Below, one piece after another: positions 1 through 8,666 of a DNA stretch of 64,000 nucleotides. A model generated the notes under the pieces. It was not told where the DNA came from. It made no database searches and saw nothing but the letters and a program-made list of their open reading frames with translations. The stretch spans positions 222,211-286,210 of the forward strand of contig OMXV01000001.1 in assembly GCA_900315075.1 (NCBI GenBank). Direction: 5' to 3'. Position numbers and translations under genes: made by a program. This DNA comes from an uncultured Prevotellaceae bacterium (GTDB taxonomy: Bacteria > Bacteroidota > Bacteroidia > Bacteroidales > Bacteroidaceae). The number at the start of each line of letters is the position of its first letter. Position 1 is the first letter of the stretch.

Positions 1-239
1 GGCAAACGCTCTGCTTTTTTATGGTACGTAGGGTTCTGGGCCAAAGGCCGCAGCATCACGACAGAAAAGAAGCAGGGCAAACGCTCTGCTTTTTTATGGC
101 ACGCAGGGTTCTGGGCCAAAGGCCGCAGCATCCCGACAGAAAAGAAGCAGGGTTCTAAGCCAAAGGCCACCTCATCCCGACCAAATTAAAAAACCGCTGA
201 TTTCAGCGGTTTTTGGGTTTTATGGTACGTAGGGTTCTG
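1..239. repeat. Tandem 75-bp repeat carrying terminator-like hairpins
   Basis: Two nearly identical 75-bp units lie at 1-75 and 76-150, and a third partial copy starts near 151. A fragment of the unit (TATGGTACGTAGGGTTCTG) returns at 221-239. The junction of the two units forms a terminator-like hairpin, with AGCAG at 71-75 pairing CTGCT at 86-90 followed by a T run. No coding sequence is seen here. The upstream gene that these hairpins would end lies outside the window. Confidence 0.8.
189..214. terminator. Bidirectional intrinsic terminator
   Basis: AAAAACCGCTGA pairs with TCAGCGGTTTTT, leaving a minimal loop and giving an A tract on one side and a T tract on the other. It separates whatever lies left of the window from the BspA-like gene promoter at 323. 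Confidence 0.75.
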
Positions 240-322
240 ATTCCTGTCAATACCTTGTTTACCTTTTGATATGTCAATAGTTCTTTTTTCATTCATAGAT
301 AATCTTTATGAAAAAAAATGTT

Positions 323-330
323 TACCTTTG
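323..330 (+). promoter_or_regulatory. Bacteroidetes -7 promoter element (TACCTTTG)
   Basis: TACCTTTG matches the TAnnTTTG consensus, so transcription should begin near 337. This is downstream of the ATG at 308, so translation must start at a later codon. The in-frame ATG at 359 is the first that fits. Confidence 0.7.
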
Positions 331-358
331 CACAAAGACAACAAAAAAATCATTACAT

Positions 359-2101
359 ATGACAGCCCACATTTTCACGCCATTCATCAATGAGGTCTGT
401 GGTGTTTCCGTCAAGAGGTTTTTCCTCATGGTCGTCATGGTCTTACTCGCTATGACGATGCAGGGGCAAGAATCCTATGCCGTATTATCGGGCACCAAAC
501 TCACTTTCTATCATGACAATTTGAAAGATAGTCGCTCAGGAACCGTTTATGATCTCTCACACGACAGCGAAGGCTTGCCCCAATGGTATGGAAAACGAAG
601 CAGCATCAAGACGGTGAATTTCGACCCGTCATTCAGTGACGCACGCCCCACCGATGGCAGGTTTTGGTTCTATGAGATGACCAAAATCACAAGTATCAGC
701 CATCTCGAGTATCTCAACACCAGTGAGATGACCACGATGATCGGCATGTTTGAGGACTGTACAGCCCTCACCAGTCTCGACCTCAGCCATTTCAATACCG
801 AAAAGGTGGAAAGCATGTTTGGCATGTTTAATGAATGCAAGAAGTTGACTTCTTTAGACTTGAGTTCGTTCCACACCCCAATGTTGACAGACATGAGGTG
901 GATGTTTTATCAATGCTCCCAATTGCAGTCGGTGAACCTCAGTTCGTTCAACACGTCCAAGGTGGAGTCGATGTTCAATATGTTTTATGGATGCTCAAGT
1001 CTGACTACGCTTGACATCAATCATTTCGATACCAGTCAATTGGTCAACATCAATGGTATGTTCTATGGTTGTTCCAGCCTCAAAAGCCTCGATCTGAGCA
1101 CGTGGACGACACCACTACTTGCCAACAACGGGTGGGCTTTCTTTGAATGTGAGAATCTGGAAAGCCTCGATGTCAGCAACATGAACACTTCGAAGGTGAA
1201 AAACATGCGCAATGTGTTTGCATGGTGCAGGAAGTTGAAGAAATTGGATGTGAGCAAATGGGACACCTCCTGTGCCAATGACATGTCATCTATGTTTTAT
1301 TTTTGTGAGAGTTTGACAGAACTGGATGTGAGCCATTGGAACACCAATGAGGTTGTCCTCATGGAGAGCACTTTCGCAGGTTGCAAAAGTCTTAAGACGC
1401 TTGACGTGAGCCATTTCGACACCTCCAAAGTGACCTCCATGTACAGGATGTTTGGAGGTTGTCAGCAACTCACTCAACTCGATGTTTCAAATTTTGAGAC
1501 GGGCTTAGTAACCGATATGAATTTGATGTTCAATGCTTGCAGTGGGGTTCCTTCCTTGGATGTAAGCCATTGGGACACCTCCAATGTGAGTATGATGCAG
1601 TCGGTTTTTCAAAACTGCACAGGGCTTCATTCGCTTGATTTTAGTTCGTGGGACATATCCAAGGCATCGACAAACAACATGCTCCAAGGATGCTCCCGTA
1701 TCGACACCCTCACCTTGTCGTCCTCCATGGTTGCTATCGACACCACCGCCTGCATGGGGGTTGGTAGTTTGGCCAAGCCATGCACGGTGATGGTTCCCGA
1801 TGATTTCGACTTCGGCACCGCCACCGACTCCACCTATTATTTCAAATGGTGCAAGGGTATTTTCCGGCTACCCAATAGTTGCCGGCTCGGTGATGTGAAT
1901 GTGGATGGCATTATTTCTTTGGAAGATGTCATGGAAACTGTATCTCACATCTTGGGCATGCAAGTGTATAATTTCCATTCCGGTTTCGCCGATGTCGATG
2001 AAAACGGCGAAATCACCATAGTAGATGTCATCATGATTGTCAATCTCTTTTTGGAAAACCCAGGCGAGGCTGATGCGGAAATAGTCATTGATGATGATTG
2101 A
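359..2101 (+). CDS. BspA-like (DUF285) surface protein with dockerin-type tail
   Basis: Predicted secreted surface protein of about 580 residues. After an N-terminal hydrophobic segment (KRFFLMVVMVLLAMTMQGQ) come about 14 repeats of roughly 24 residues of the type LxxLDLSxFxTSxVxxMxxMFxxC, which is the DUF285/BspA leucine-rich pattern known from oral and gut Bacteroidetes. The C-terminus has two calcium-loop motifs, DVNVDGIISLEDV and DVDENGEITIVDV, typical of a dockerin type I module, then an acidic end. A longer reading frame opens at 308, but the promoter lies inside it, so I start at 359. Related proteins bind host or bacterial surfaces, but the ligand here is unknown. It converges on the small gene at 2190 across a strong shared terminator. 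Confidence 0.85.
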   Translation: MTAHIFTPFINEVCGVSVKRFFLMVVMVLLAMTMQGQESYAVLSGTKLTFYHDNLKDSRSGTVYDLSHDSEGLPQWYGKRSSIKTVNFDPSFSDARPTDGRFWFYEMTKITSISHLEYLNTSEMTTMIGMFEDCTALTSLDLSHFNTEKVESMFGMFNECKKLTSLDLSSFHTPMLTDMRWMFYQCSQLQSVNLSSFNTSKVESMFNMFYGCSSLTTLDINHFDTSQLVNINGMFYGCSSLKSLDLSTWTTPLLANNGWAFFECENLESLDVSNMNTSKVKNMRNVFAWCRKLKKLDVSKWDTSCANDMSSMFYFCESLTELDVSHWNTNEVVLMESTFAGCKSLKTLDVSHFDTSKVTSMYRMFGGCQQLTQLDVSNFETGLVTDMNLMFNACSGVPSLDVSHWDTSNVSMMQSVFQNCTGLHSLDFSSWDISKASTNNMLQGCSRIDTLTLSSSMVAIDTTACMGVGSLAKPCTVMVPDDFDFGTATDSTYYFKWCKGIFRLPNSCRLGDVNVDGIISLEDVMETVSHILGMQVYNFHSGFADVDENGEITIVDVIMIVNLFLENPGEADAEIVIDDD

Positions 2102-2122
2102 AGGGAGACAGTTTGCACACAT

Positions 2123-2170
2123 ACTATAAAATGCGCCCCAAGCCTGATGGCTTGGGGCGCATTTTATAGT
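2123..2170. terminator. Perfect 21-bp bidirectional terminator
   Basis: Arms at 2123-2143 and 2150-2170 are perfect reverse complements around a 6-base loop (CTGATG), with a GC-rich core and A/T-rich ends. It serves the plus-strand BspA-like gene and the minus-strand LRR/small-protein pair. Confidence 0.9.
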
Positions 2171-2189
2171 AATATTGCTGTATGCAGAT

Positions 2190-2363
2190 CTAATCAGCCC
2201 AAAGGCTCTTTTTGAGATCCGCAGCATCTTCTTCTTCTTCGTCAATGACCTTGTTTTCGTTACCCAACCATTCATGGGTTTCACCGGAATCTCCTAAAAG
2301 AATTACTTCTTTGACTGATGTCTCTATGACCTCTGTCATAGGTTGCTTATAGCTCTTTTTCAT
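2190..2363 (-). CDS. Small acidic protein, MK[KR]xYxxP...S[LV]W family, copy 1
   Basis: A 57-residue reading frame that opens with MKKSYKQP and ends with KKSLWAD. It starts 11 bases after the stop of the secreted LRR protein gene at 2375-4429, so the two are probably one transcript, and it ends just before the perfect terminator. It has no signal peptide or membrane segment. The middle is acidic (a DEEEED run). The N-terminal MK[KR]xYxxP and C-terminal S[LV]W pattern is shared with the frames at 51305 and 55115, which also follow secreted-protein genes. I do not recognise a characterised function. The three-fold recurrence and tight spacing argue that it is a real gene. Confidence 0.75.
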   Translation of the reverse strand: MKKSYKQPMTEVIETSVKEVILLGDSGETHEWLGNENKVIDEEEEDAADLKKSLWAD

Positions 2364-2374
2364 TGCTATTCGTA

Positions 2375-4429
2375 TTATTTGATTATTACTTTCTTGCCAT
2401 TCTTGATGTAAATGCCACTGCGAGTGGGGTTGACCACCTTCAAGCCCTGCAGCGTGTAATACTCGTTGGATTCACGAGTGGGTATCGTGATGGTCACGGT
2501 GCCATCGACATCATCTTCAAAGGCCTCCATGAAATTCACCTGATCATATTCCGAGAGGAAATCAGCTCTTACGCCCCAATCTACCTCCCAATTCGCAATA
2601 TTCCAATATTTATCGTTTGCAACCAACTGGCCACTTGTATTATATTCCAAATTATATTGCGGATCTTTAATGACAATGCTCTCACCTCCTGTGGCTTCAT
2701 CATATTCGTCTTCGTTCAAACTCAGAAATGCGTAGCCAGGGGTAATGTTGGTTGGCAAGGCACGGAAGAAGCCGATGAAATCAAGGTTGTTGTCATCGCC
2801 GACTTTATCTTTATAGTTATGTTGATAGGTTTCAGTCGTACTGAAATGTGACAGGAAGAAGTTTCTCCAAAGCACTCCATTGGCATCTGTATGTTTAGGA
2901 TTGACTTTCGTGGAAGTCCCTGCTTCATTGGCAGTGGCTACGAGATAGTTTCTGTAATCCTCTTGCGTCCCAACGACTTGGTTTTGATCGTTATATATGG
3001 GGTTCCATACTATATCGCCATCAACAATGGTGTACAAATCCGACCAATTCTCACGTCTCAGGGGGTTGCCAACGTATGGGACAAGCGACATTTTGAAGGT
3101 GTTCATAGTGCCATCAGGCGATGTGCCATTGGTTTCACCATAAAGGATGACGCCAGTACATGGAGGAATGACATTCAAACGGTTGAGCGTCACAGAGAAG
3201 TTTTTGGTGGTTGGATCTTTCTCAATCTTTTTTACCACATATGCTCTGATACCCTCTGGCACGATACGGGCATAAGTAAAATTATCTACTACTTGGGATT
3301 GGCCGTCAACTGTGACAGTTTCACTCTTATAGGGTTGGTATTCGCTCCATGTGCGGAGGAACTTCTTCCCCTTTATCGTTGGAGGATTAGGCTCTGATGG
3401 GCCTGTATTTACAAATTCAAACCATCCTGTAGGATGTTGTCCAGATGACGGATTAATGGCTTGCTGAAGATGAGTGACCAGCCATGACTGGAAACGGCCT
3501 GGATTATGGGCAATCTCATCCGTTAGCACATGGCCTTTGTTTACATATTCATCCACCTTGGAAGGGGGGAAATGCAGTGTGGCATAGTCGCCAATGGTGG
3601 CCACAGACTGGTTGACGGTGGTTTTAAAGTCAAAGGCATAGTTTTCACAATCCAAAATACCCTCTGTGTTGATATATACATCCAAGATACTCACACCTTG
3701 GCGGAATGCCTTCTCTGCAATATGCATCCTTACGCATACAGAGTCTCCATTTGCATCCGTTTTGCGCACAGGGGGATTGACAGTAGTGTCAAATCTGTCC
3801 TCGTATTTGAGGTCTTCGAAAAAGACTTTTGTAACATCTTTACAGTCTATGAATGCTTCTGTTTCAATCAACTTGACTGTGCCAGGAATAGTGATAGTGG
3901 TCAGGCCAGCCCCTTGGAAAGCCTGTGCGCAGATTGTTTCCAAGCCATAAGGAAATTCTATGTCCTCCAATGCCGTGCAGGCTTGGAATGCTCCCGTGTT
4001 GATTTTCTTCAATGTAGGGGGAAGAGTAACGCTTTTAAGTTGATTCTTACCTCGACAAAACTGCTCTGGAATTTCCGTCGCTGTTGAAGGAAAAATGATG
4101 GTCTCCAAGTTTGCAAAACCGTCTCTGATATCATTACGGAAATCACTGACCATGAAATTGTTAACATTCATTCCTTCAAGATTGAGAGTGGTTACTTTTC
4201 CAGAATTATTAAAAGCATTCTTGTACGTGTTGTTCCAGTCATTTGTACGTTGAAAAGAACCTGTAATAATTACAGTCTCGACCTGGGAAAGGTCGGCACC
4301 CTCAGGTAGTGCATCGCCATCCCTGTAATTGCTAAATGTGCAAGTCTTCCCATCGGCACTAATTTCGATGGAAGCATTTGCATGGACGACAAACATAAAG
4401 ATTGTCAATAATAGTAAAACTTTTCTCAT
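2375..4429 (-). CDS. Secreted leucine-rich repeat protein with C-terminal sorting-type tail
   Basis: 684 residues beginning with a clear signal peptide (MRKVLLLLTIFMFVVHANA). Residues of roughly 100-220 carry LRR_5/BspA-type repeats (for example FCRGKNQLKSVTLPPTLKKI). The central part is unlike any family I recognise. The last 35 residues (YYTLQGLKVVNPTRSGIYI, then KNGKKVIIK) match the C-terminal tail of many Prevotella secreted proteins and resemble a type IX secretion sorting domain. The tail at 49640-51286 is nearly the same. It is followed after 11 bases by the small gene at 2190. A promoter at 4571 leaves a leader of about 130 bases. Role unknown, probably cell-surface. Confidence 0.8.
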   Translation of the reverse strand: MRKVLLLLTIFMFVVHANASIEISADGKTCTFSNYRDGDALPEGADLSQVETVIITGSFQRTNDWNNTYKNAFNNSGKVTTLNLEGMNVNNFMVSDFRNDIRDGFANLETIIFPSTATEIPEQFCRGKNQLKSVTLPPTLKKINTGAFQACTALEDIEFPYGLETICAQAFQGAGLTTITIPGTVKLIETEAFIDCKDVTKVFFEDLKYEDRFDTTVNPPVRKTDANGDSVCVRMHIAEKAFRQGVSILDVYINTEGILDCENYAFDFKTTVNQSVATIGDYATLHFPPSKVDEYVNKGHVLTDEIAHNPGRFQSWLVTHLQQAINPSSGQHPTGWFEFVNTGPSEPNPPTIKGKKFLRTWSEYQPYKSETVTVDGQSQVVDNFTYARIVPEGIRAYVVKKIEKDPTTKNFSVTLNRLNVIPPCTGVILYGETNGTSPDGTMNTFKMSLVPYVGNPLRRENWSDLYTIVDGDIVWNPIYNDQNQVVGTQEDYRNYLVATANEAGTSTKVNPKHTDANGVLWRNFFLSHFSTTETYQHNYKDKVGDDNNLDFIGFFRALPTNITPGYAFLSLNEDEYDEATGGESIVIKDPQYNLEYNTSGQLVANDKYWNIANWEVDWGVRADFLSEYDQVNFMEAFEDDVDGTVTITIPTRESNEYYTLQGLKVVNPTRSGIYIKNGKKVIIK

Positions 4430-4570
4430 TTTATAAAAATTTTAATTAAAAATACAAAAAGAAAATCGGGTCGAACAGCACCATTTGAGGTGTTCCAACC
4501 TTGTCAAGAGTCATGGAAACAATCCGTCCATTTTCAATTGCATAATCTCTACTATACCACAAATTATTTA

Positions 4571-4578
4571 CAAATTTA
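4571..4578 (-). promoter_or_regulatory. Promoter -7 element for the LRR protein gene
   Basis: Reads TAAATTTG on the minus strand, matching TAnnTTTG. The implied leader before the ATG at 4429 is about 130 bases. No strong -33 element is evident. The remaining sequence from 4430 to 4703 is A/T-rich and shows no gene. Confidence 0.45.
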
Positions 4579-4703
4579 GTTGTCTTTTTTGTAAAAAGCG
4601 GAAAAAATAATTCTTTTTGTTTCTAATTTTAATTTTTTTTATAAATAAGTGTATCGATATGGTTGAATTTTAACAAATGAAGAGGGTTTCTCCTTCATTA
4701 TTA

Positions 4704-4844
4704 TCATCTTGCATTATTTTCTTGGATGAAAATACCGAACACTTTCTTCTGCTCGTCACGCATGCCGTAGTTGTCCTTTGCCTTTAGTGGCTCAAGGTCC
4801 AGGCCGAAGGTCTTACTAGCGAAGAACCCGTAATGAAAAGACAT
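4704..4844 (-). pseudogene. Unidentified 46-codon ORF, possibly a gene remnant
   Basis: An open frame starting MSFHYGFFASKTFGLDLEP and ending QENNAR. It is coding-like in composition but far too short for a domain, and it ends directly in A/T-rich sequence. It could be the tail of a lost gene, perhaps a transposase, but I do not recognise it. It sits beside other debris (repeat at 4880, decayed patatin gene). Confidence 0.25.
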
Positions 4845-4879
4845 TGCTCAGACGGAGTTCTAATATCATTTTAACTGCA

Positions 4880-4923
4880 ATTTTGTCCGTTATTAATCCT
4901 CCCTTTACTCCTTTCCTCCGTAG
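4880..4923 (-). repeat. Interspersed repeat A, 44-bp copy
   Basis: These 44 bases are the exact reverse complement of 21165-21208, 16 kb away. The core TCTACGGAGGAAAGGAGTAA also occurs at 6328-6352, and looser versions lie at 32119-32147 and 39599-39627. No open frame is associated. Confidence 0.85.
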
Positions 4924-4962
4924 AATATGAATACTTGTTATCACTTGCTGCTGTGTTGCAGT

Positions 4963-6115
4963 TCAAAAAACGTATCCAATATTTAAATAGTAATATAATT
5001 TTTCTGTTACATTGCTGTATCCCAAGGACAGGCCTATCGGCCCTATTGGTGAATCATAATAATAACTCAATGATGAGCCAAGCATCGCTTTCTTTTTAAA
5101 AAATTCTCTGTAAGTGTCACCATTCCGGGCAGCAGCAAGCCTGAGCAAGATGTAATTGTTGGATGTCACCGCATATTGCGCCTGCATCTGTGCAGCTATT
5201 AACTTGTCCCATTGAAGTTCTATGTTTCCCACACCGGCAAAAGGTAGTTGCTGGTCCATATAATGTCCGAACCATTCCCCACCTATAATATTGCATAAGA
5301 TATAGGGTGTGTCATCATAATGAACGAGTCGGCCGTAGAGCATAGGCTGTAAAGTCAGGCGCTTGCCGAGGGGGAAATTGGCGCGCAACATCGCACTCAT
5401 TTCGTGCAAGCCGATTTTGTCGTTCAATTTGATGAAATTGTCGGTGTAATAGCCATATCGCGCAAAGAACTTTGTTCCACGTGTGGAAAAATACCAATTG
5501 TCCTCGTTGTTGTAGTCCACCTTTGCGAAGTATCTGATAAAATGCTCATGCTCGGGCATTTCTATATAGTAGGATAATTGTTGCGCAGCCCACCGTCCAC
5601 AAGCACCTGACCATCTTTTCTCACAGGTGAAAATGCCCCGGGAATCGACATGCTCGCCCTCATGGCTTCACTGAGCACGCCACTATGGATAACTATCTCG
5701 CTGTTGTCCACCACATCGGTTGCGACACATGCAAACTGTATGGGGAGAGTATTGAAATCGATAGGGTCATTGTAGGGATAGGTGAAAGTGCGCAAGAGTT
5801 TACTGATGTTCTTGCCGATAATGAAGCCTCCACCTGTGGAAGTTTTGTTTTTCTTCAACCTCAAACTGGTGGAGAGCGTATATGTGTTGTGAAGTTCACG
5901 CTCTTTCAGACTCTGGTATTTCAGGTTATCCCTGTCCGACAGCACTACGGTCCAGTCTTGTGACCGCACAATGGAGTCGAGTCGCATGGCATCGTTTCCA
6001 CAGGCATACAGTCCTCCCACGATGCTCCCCATGCTGGTGCCAGTGATGATGTCGATGGGGATGCCGGCTGCACGAATCCAAGAAAGACAAATAGGATGAC
6101 AATAAAATATTTCAT
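4963..6115 (-). pseudogene. Decayed patatin-like phospholipase / outer-membrane beta-barrel gene
   Basis: Bacteroidetes have proteins of about 750 residues made of a signal peptide, a patatin phospholipase domain and a D15-like barrel. Here only pieces remain. A start at 6115 gives a signal peptide (MKYFIVILFVFLGFVQ), then the frame is lost and the patatin frame resumes with GIPIDIITGTSMGSIVGGLY, so the usual N-terminal glycine-rich GGGAKG oxyanion segment is missing. The lipase motif GTSMG and the VDGGLRNN motif remain, then a stop at 5562. The next frame (4963-5559) carries only the end of the barrel, finishing in YYYLNIGYVF with the typical terminal aromatic. At least two deletions with frame loss are needed, so it cannot make the full enzyme. 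Confidence 0.8.
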
Positions 6116-6158
6116 GTTCGGTATTTCTTCTGCAAAAATAAATATAATTACCGAACAT
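6114..6158. promoter_or_regulatory. Inverted repeat flanking the promoter of the patatin pseudogene
   Basis: ATGTTCGGTA at 6114-6123 and TACCGAACAT at 6149-6158 form a perfect 10-bp dyad with a 25-base spacer. The spacer holds a minus-strand -7 element (TATTTTTG, 6133-6140), and the inner arm overlaps the start codon. This arrangement suggests an operator. The half-site TACCGAAC recurs at 4733-4740. Confidence 0.5.
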
Positions 6159-6264
6159 TTTCAATTTTGAATGGGAAAAATCTGACAATACGCCTTCACA
6201 TGTCACCTGACTACGTCAATGTGCCACCTAAAAAGTTTTCACAACCTTCCCACCCCAGGGCATC

Positions 6265-6352
6265 CTCATCTATTCTACGGACTTTTAGGACTTTTGGAAC
6301 TGATAGGCAGCCCCAGTATTTATTAGTCTACGGAGGAAAGGAGTAAAGGGAG
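6265..6352 (+). repeat. Interspersed repeat A, long copy 1
   Basis: Begins CTCATCTATTCTACGGACTT and ends with the TCTACGGAGGAAAGGAGTAA core. The whole stretch matches 21112-21192 with small differences. It occupies much of the gap between the patatin pseudogene and the fructan locus (6207-6559). I see no gene or clear terminator in the rest of that gap. Confidence 0.8.
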
Positions 6353-6559
6353 AGCGAAACTTGAATTATCATATTGTTCTTAGTCTATACCATTGTATTC
6401 ATATATGCGCCACCCAAATCTTAAAAAAACTCATAAGTACTTGATTTTCAAGACATAAAATGATTGTTGACAAAATACTACGAATTCAAGAAAAAGGAGC
6501 GCCGTATCCTACCGACACAGCACTCCTCAAAAGCCAAAATGATATATACTTAAGTAATC

Positions 6560-7444
6560 TTATTTTGCCAAGATTGTCGGTGGAATTACCGGCATGGCAC
6601 CGTTTTGTGTACATACGTATGCACTCACCTCGACCGCCAATTTGTGTGCCTCTGCCACAGGTCTTCCGTTGAGGATAGCAGCACAGAAAGAGCCAGTAAA
6701 TGAGTCGCCGGCACCCACTGTATCGGCTACAGTAACCTTTGGCGTCTCCTGGAACGACATCTGTCCCGGTGAGAATACGTATGAGCCATTGGTACCACAG
6801 GTGAGCACCAACATATCGAGGTTGTATTTCCCGAGGATGAGCCAGCATTTGTTTTCGATATCGAGACCTGGATAGCCAAACATTCTACCGATGAGCACCA
6901 ATTCCTCGTCGTTGATTTTGAGAATATTGCAACGTTGCAGTGACTCACGAATGACCTCCTGTGTATAGAACTGCTGACGCAGGTTGATGTCGAAGATTTT
7001 CAGACAGTCGGCGGGTGTGGCATCAAGAAACTTTTGAATGGTCTGTCTCGACACCACATTTCGCTGTGCCAACGAACCGAAGCAAACGGCGCGGCAGTTG
7101 CGGGCGATTTCGGCAATGTCATCGTCGAATGGGATGTTATCCCATGCCACGTTTTCCTTGATATCATACGTAGGGATGCCCTGCTCGTCGAGCTGAACTT
7201 GCACAGTGCCAGTTGGATAAGGCACACGAGGCAACAAGTCGTTCAACCCATGCTCTTTCAGGGCCTCAATGGTTTCATCGGCCAATTTATCGTTGCCCAA
7301 TGCACTGACAGCAATGGTGTTGTTCATACCAAGGAACTGTCCCGCATGATAGGCAAAGTTGGCGGGTGCTCCACCTAATTTCTTACCTTCGGGAAGTACA
7401 TCCCAGAGGACTTCTCCGAGTCCTACTACATAGCGTTTATCCAT
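6560..7444 (-). CDS. Fructokinase, PfkB family
   Basis: Cytoplasmic sugar kinase of 294 residues that should phosphorylate imported fructose with ATP. The PfkB sugar-binding glycine motif GGAPANFAYHAG lies at 24-35. The anion-hole and catalytic motif DTVGAGDSFTGSF lies at 241-253, with Asp247 as the expected base. It is the last gene of the fructan operon, 12 bases after the MFS transporter. In Bacteroides thetaiotaomicron the fructan locus has the same kinase plus transporter pair. Substrate choice is inferred from sequence type and context. No terminator is obvious after the stop. Confidence 0.9.
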   Translation of the reverse strand: MDKRYVVGLGEVLWDVLPEGKKLGGAPANFAYHAGQFLGMNNTIAVSALGNDKLADETIEALKEHGLNDLLPRVPYPTGTVQVQLDEQGIPTYDIKENVAWDNIPFDDDIAEIARNCRAVCFGSLAQRNVVSRQTIQKFLDATPADCLKIFDINLRQQFYTQEVIRESLQRCNILKINDEELVLIGRMFGYPGLDIENKCWLILGKYNLDMLVLTCGTNGSYVFSPGQMSFQETPKVTVADTVGAGDSFTGSFCAAILNGRPVAEAHKLAVEVSAYVCTQNGAMPVIPPTILAK

Positions 7445-7456
7445 TTGATTTGAGAT

Positions 7457-8623
7457 TTAAGATTTTTTGATTTTTAATTGTTTGATATACGTGAAGAGAT
7501 AGACAACACCCACAGCCATGATGAGTACAGCGCCAGCTTGTCCCATTGCGTCGCTCATCACTCCCATGAGCAGTGGGAAGATGGTACCGCCAAAGAGGCC
7601 CATGATCATCAAGCCACTTACCTCGTTCTGCTTGGTAGGCATCGACTCAAGGGCGGTTGCAAAGCACATGGAGAAAACGTTGGAGTTGCCATATCCCACC
7701 AGGGCGATAGCAGCATAGAGCATCCATTTCTCTGTACCGAAGAACAGGCCACACATCGACAAAGCCATCATACATACAGATATGATGAAGAATGTTCGCA
7801 TGTTCAGCACCCGCAGGAAGAACGACCCTGTCAAGCACCCGATGGTACGGAAGATAAAGTAGAGGGAAGTGGCAAAGGCAGCATCGTTGAGTGTCATTCC
7901 AAGGCGTTCCATCAAAATCTTTGGAGCGGTTGTGTTGGTACCCACATCGATTCCCACATGGCACATAATGCCAAGGAACGATAATAGCACGATGGGCTTA
8001 CCCAGCAACTGGAAGCATTCAATGAAAGAGGATGGTTTGCCTTCGATTGGCGGCTCTTCAATCGGAGTGGCAAAAAGCAGGAGTGTTGAGAGGACACCGA
8101 CAATGAAGAAGATGCCGAACAACACACGCCAGTTCAGTCCAAATTCAGGTATAACCATCGTCGCGCCCCACATTGCCAGATAAGGAGCCGAGAATGATGC
8201 AATGGCCTTGATAAACTGTCCGAAGGTCAGGGTGGAAGCCAAGTTGCCACCGCCCATCACGGTCGAAACCAGTGGATTAAGTGACGTTTGCATCAATGCG
8301 TTGCCAATTCCCAACAAGGAGAAAGCCACCAGCATAATGCCGAAGTTCTCGCCGAAGAGTGGCAGCAGTAACGATACGACGGTCACCACAAGCGAGAGCA
8401 GCACGGTCTTTTTCCGGCCGATTTTGTTCATCAGCATGCCAGTAGGAACGCTGAAGATAAGGAACCAGAAGAACACCAGTGATGGGAAGACATTGGCGGT
8501 AGAGTCGTTGAGGCCGAGATCCTCCTTCACATAATTAGATGCGATGCCCACCAAATCGACGAAGCCCATGCAGAAGAAGCACAGCATCACCGGAATGATG
8601 GCATATTTACTTGTTTTGCTCAT
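7457..8623 (-). CDS. MFS sugar transporter, probable fructose importer
   Basis: 388 residues with about 12 hydrophobic segments, of the glucose/galactose/fucose (FucP/GluP-like) branch of the major facilitator superfamily. The loop motif NKIGRKK follows the second segment. In the B. thetaiotaomicron fructan locus a similar inner-membrane carrier imports the fructose released in the periplasm. Here it sits between the periplasmic GH32 and the fructokinase, which supports the same role. Transport direction and proton coupling are inferred from the family. Confidence 0.85.
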   Translation of the reverse strand: MSKTSKYAIIPVMLCFFCMGFVDLVGIASNYVKEDLGLNDSTANVFPSLVFFWFLIFSVPTGMLMNKIGRKKTVLLSLVVTVVSLLLPLFGENFGIMLVAFSLLGIGNALMQTSLNPLVSTVMGGGNLASTLTFGQFIKAIASFSAPYLAMWGATMVIPEFGLNWRVLFGIFFIVGVLSTLLLFATPIEEPPIEGKPSSFIECFQLLGKPIVLLSFLGIMCHVGIDVGTNTTAPKILMERLGMTLNDAAFATSLYFIFRTIGCLTGSFFLRVLNMRTFFIISVCMMALSMCGLFFGTEKWMLYAAIALVGYGNSNVFSMCFATALESMPTKQNEVSGLMIMGLFGGTIFPLLMGVMSDAMGQAGAVLIMAVGVVYLFTYIKQLKIKKS

Positions 8624-8666
8624 AGTCTAAAGAAGATTATTTTATTAGATTTTTTGAAGTACCTAC

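Noticed and set aside
4704-4844. Firm assignment as a transposase end
   Set aside because: The 46 residues have no catalytic motif and no terminal inverted repeats were found nearby, so only an unidentified remnant is reported.
7478-7984. 168-codon plus-strand frame opposite the MFS gene
   Set aside because: It is rich in His, Ser and Glu, with no recognisable domain, and lies entirely antisense to a well-supported transporter. Many such shadows occur opposite strong genes here (for example 36196-36828, 11160-11564, 62184-63293).
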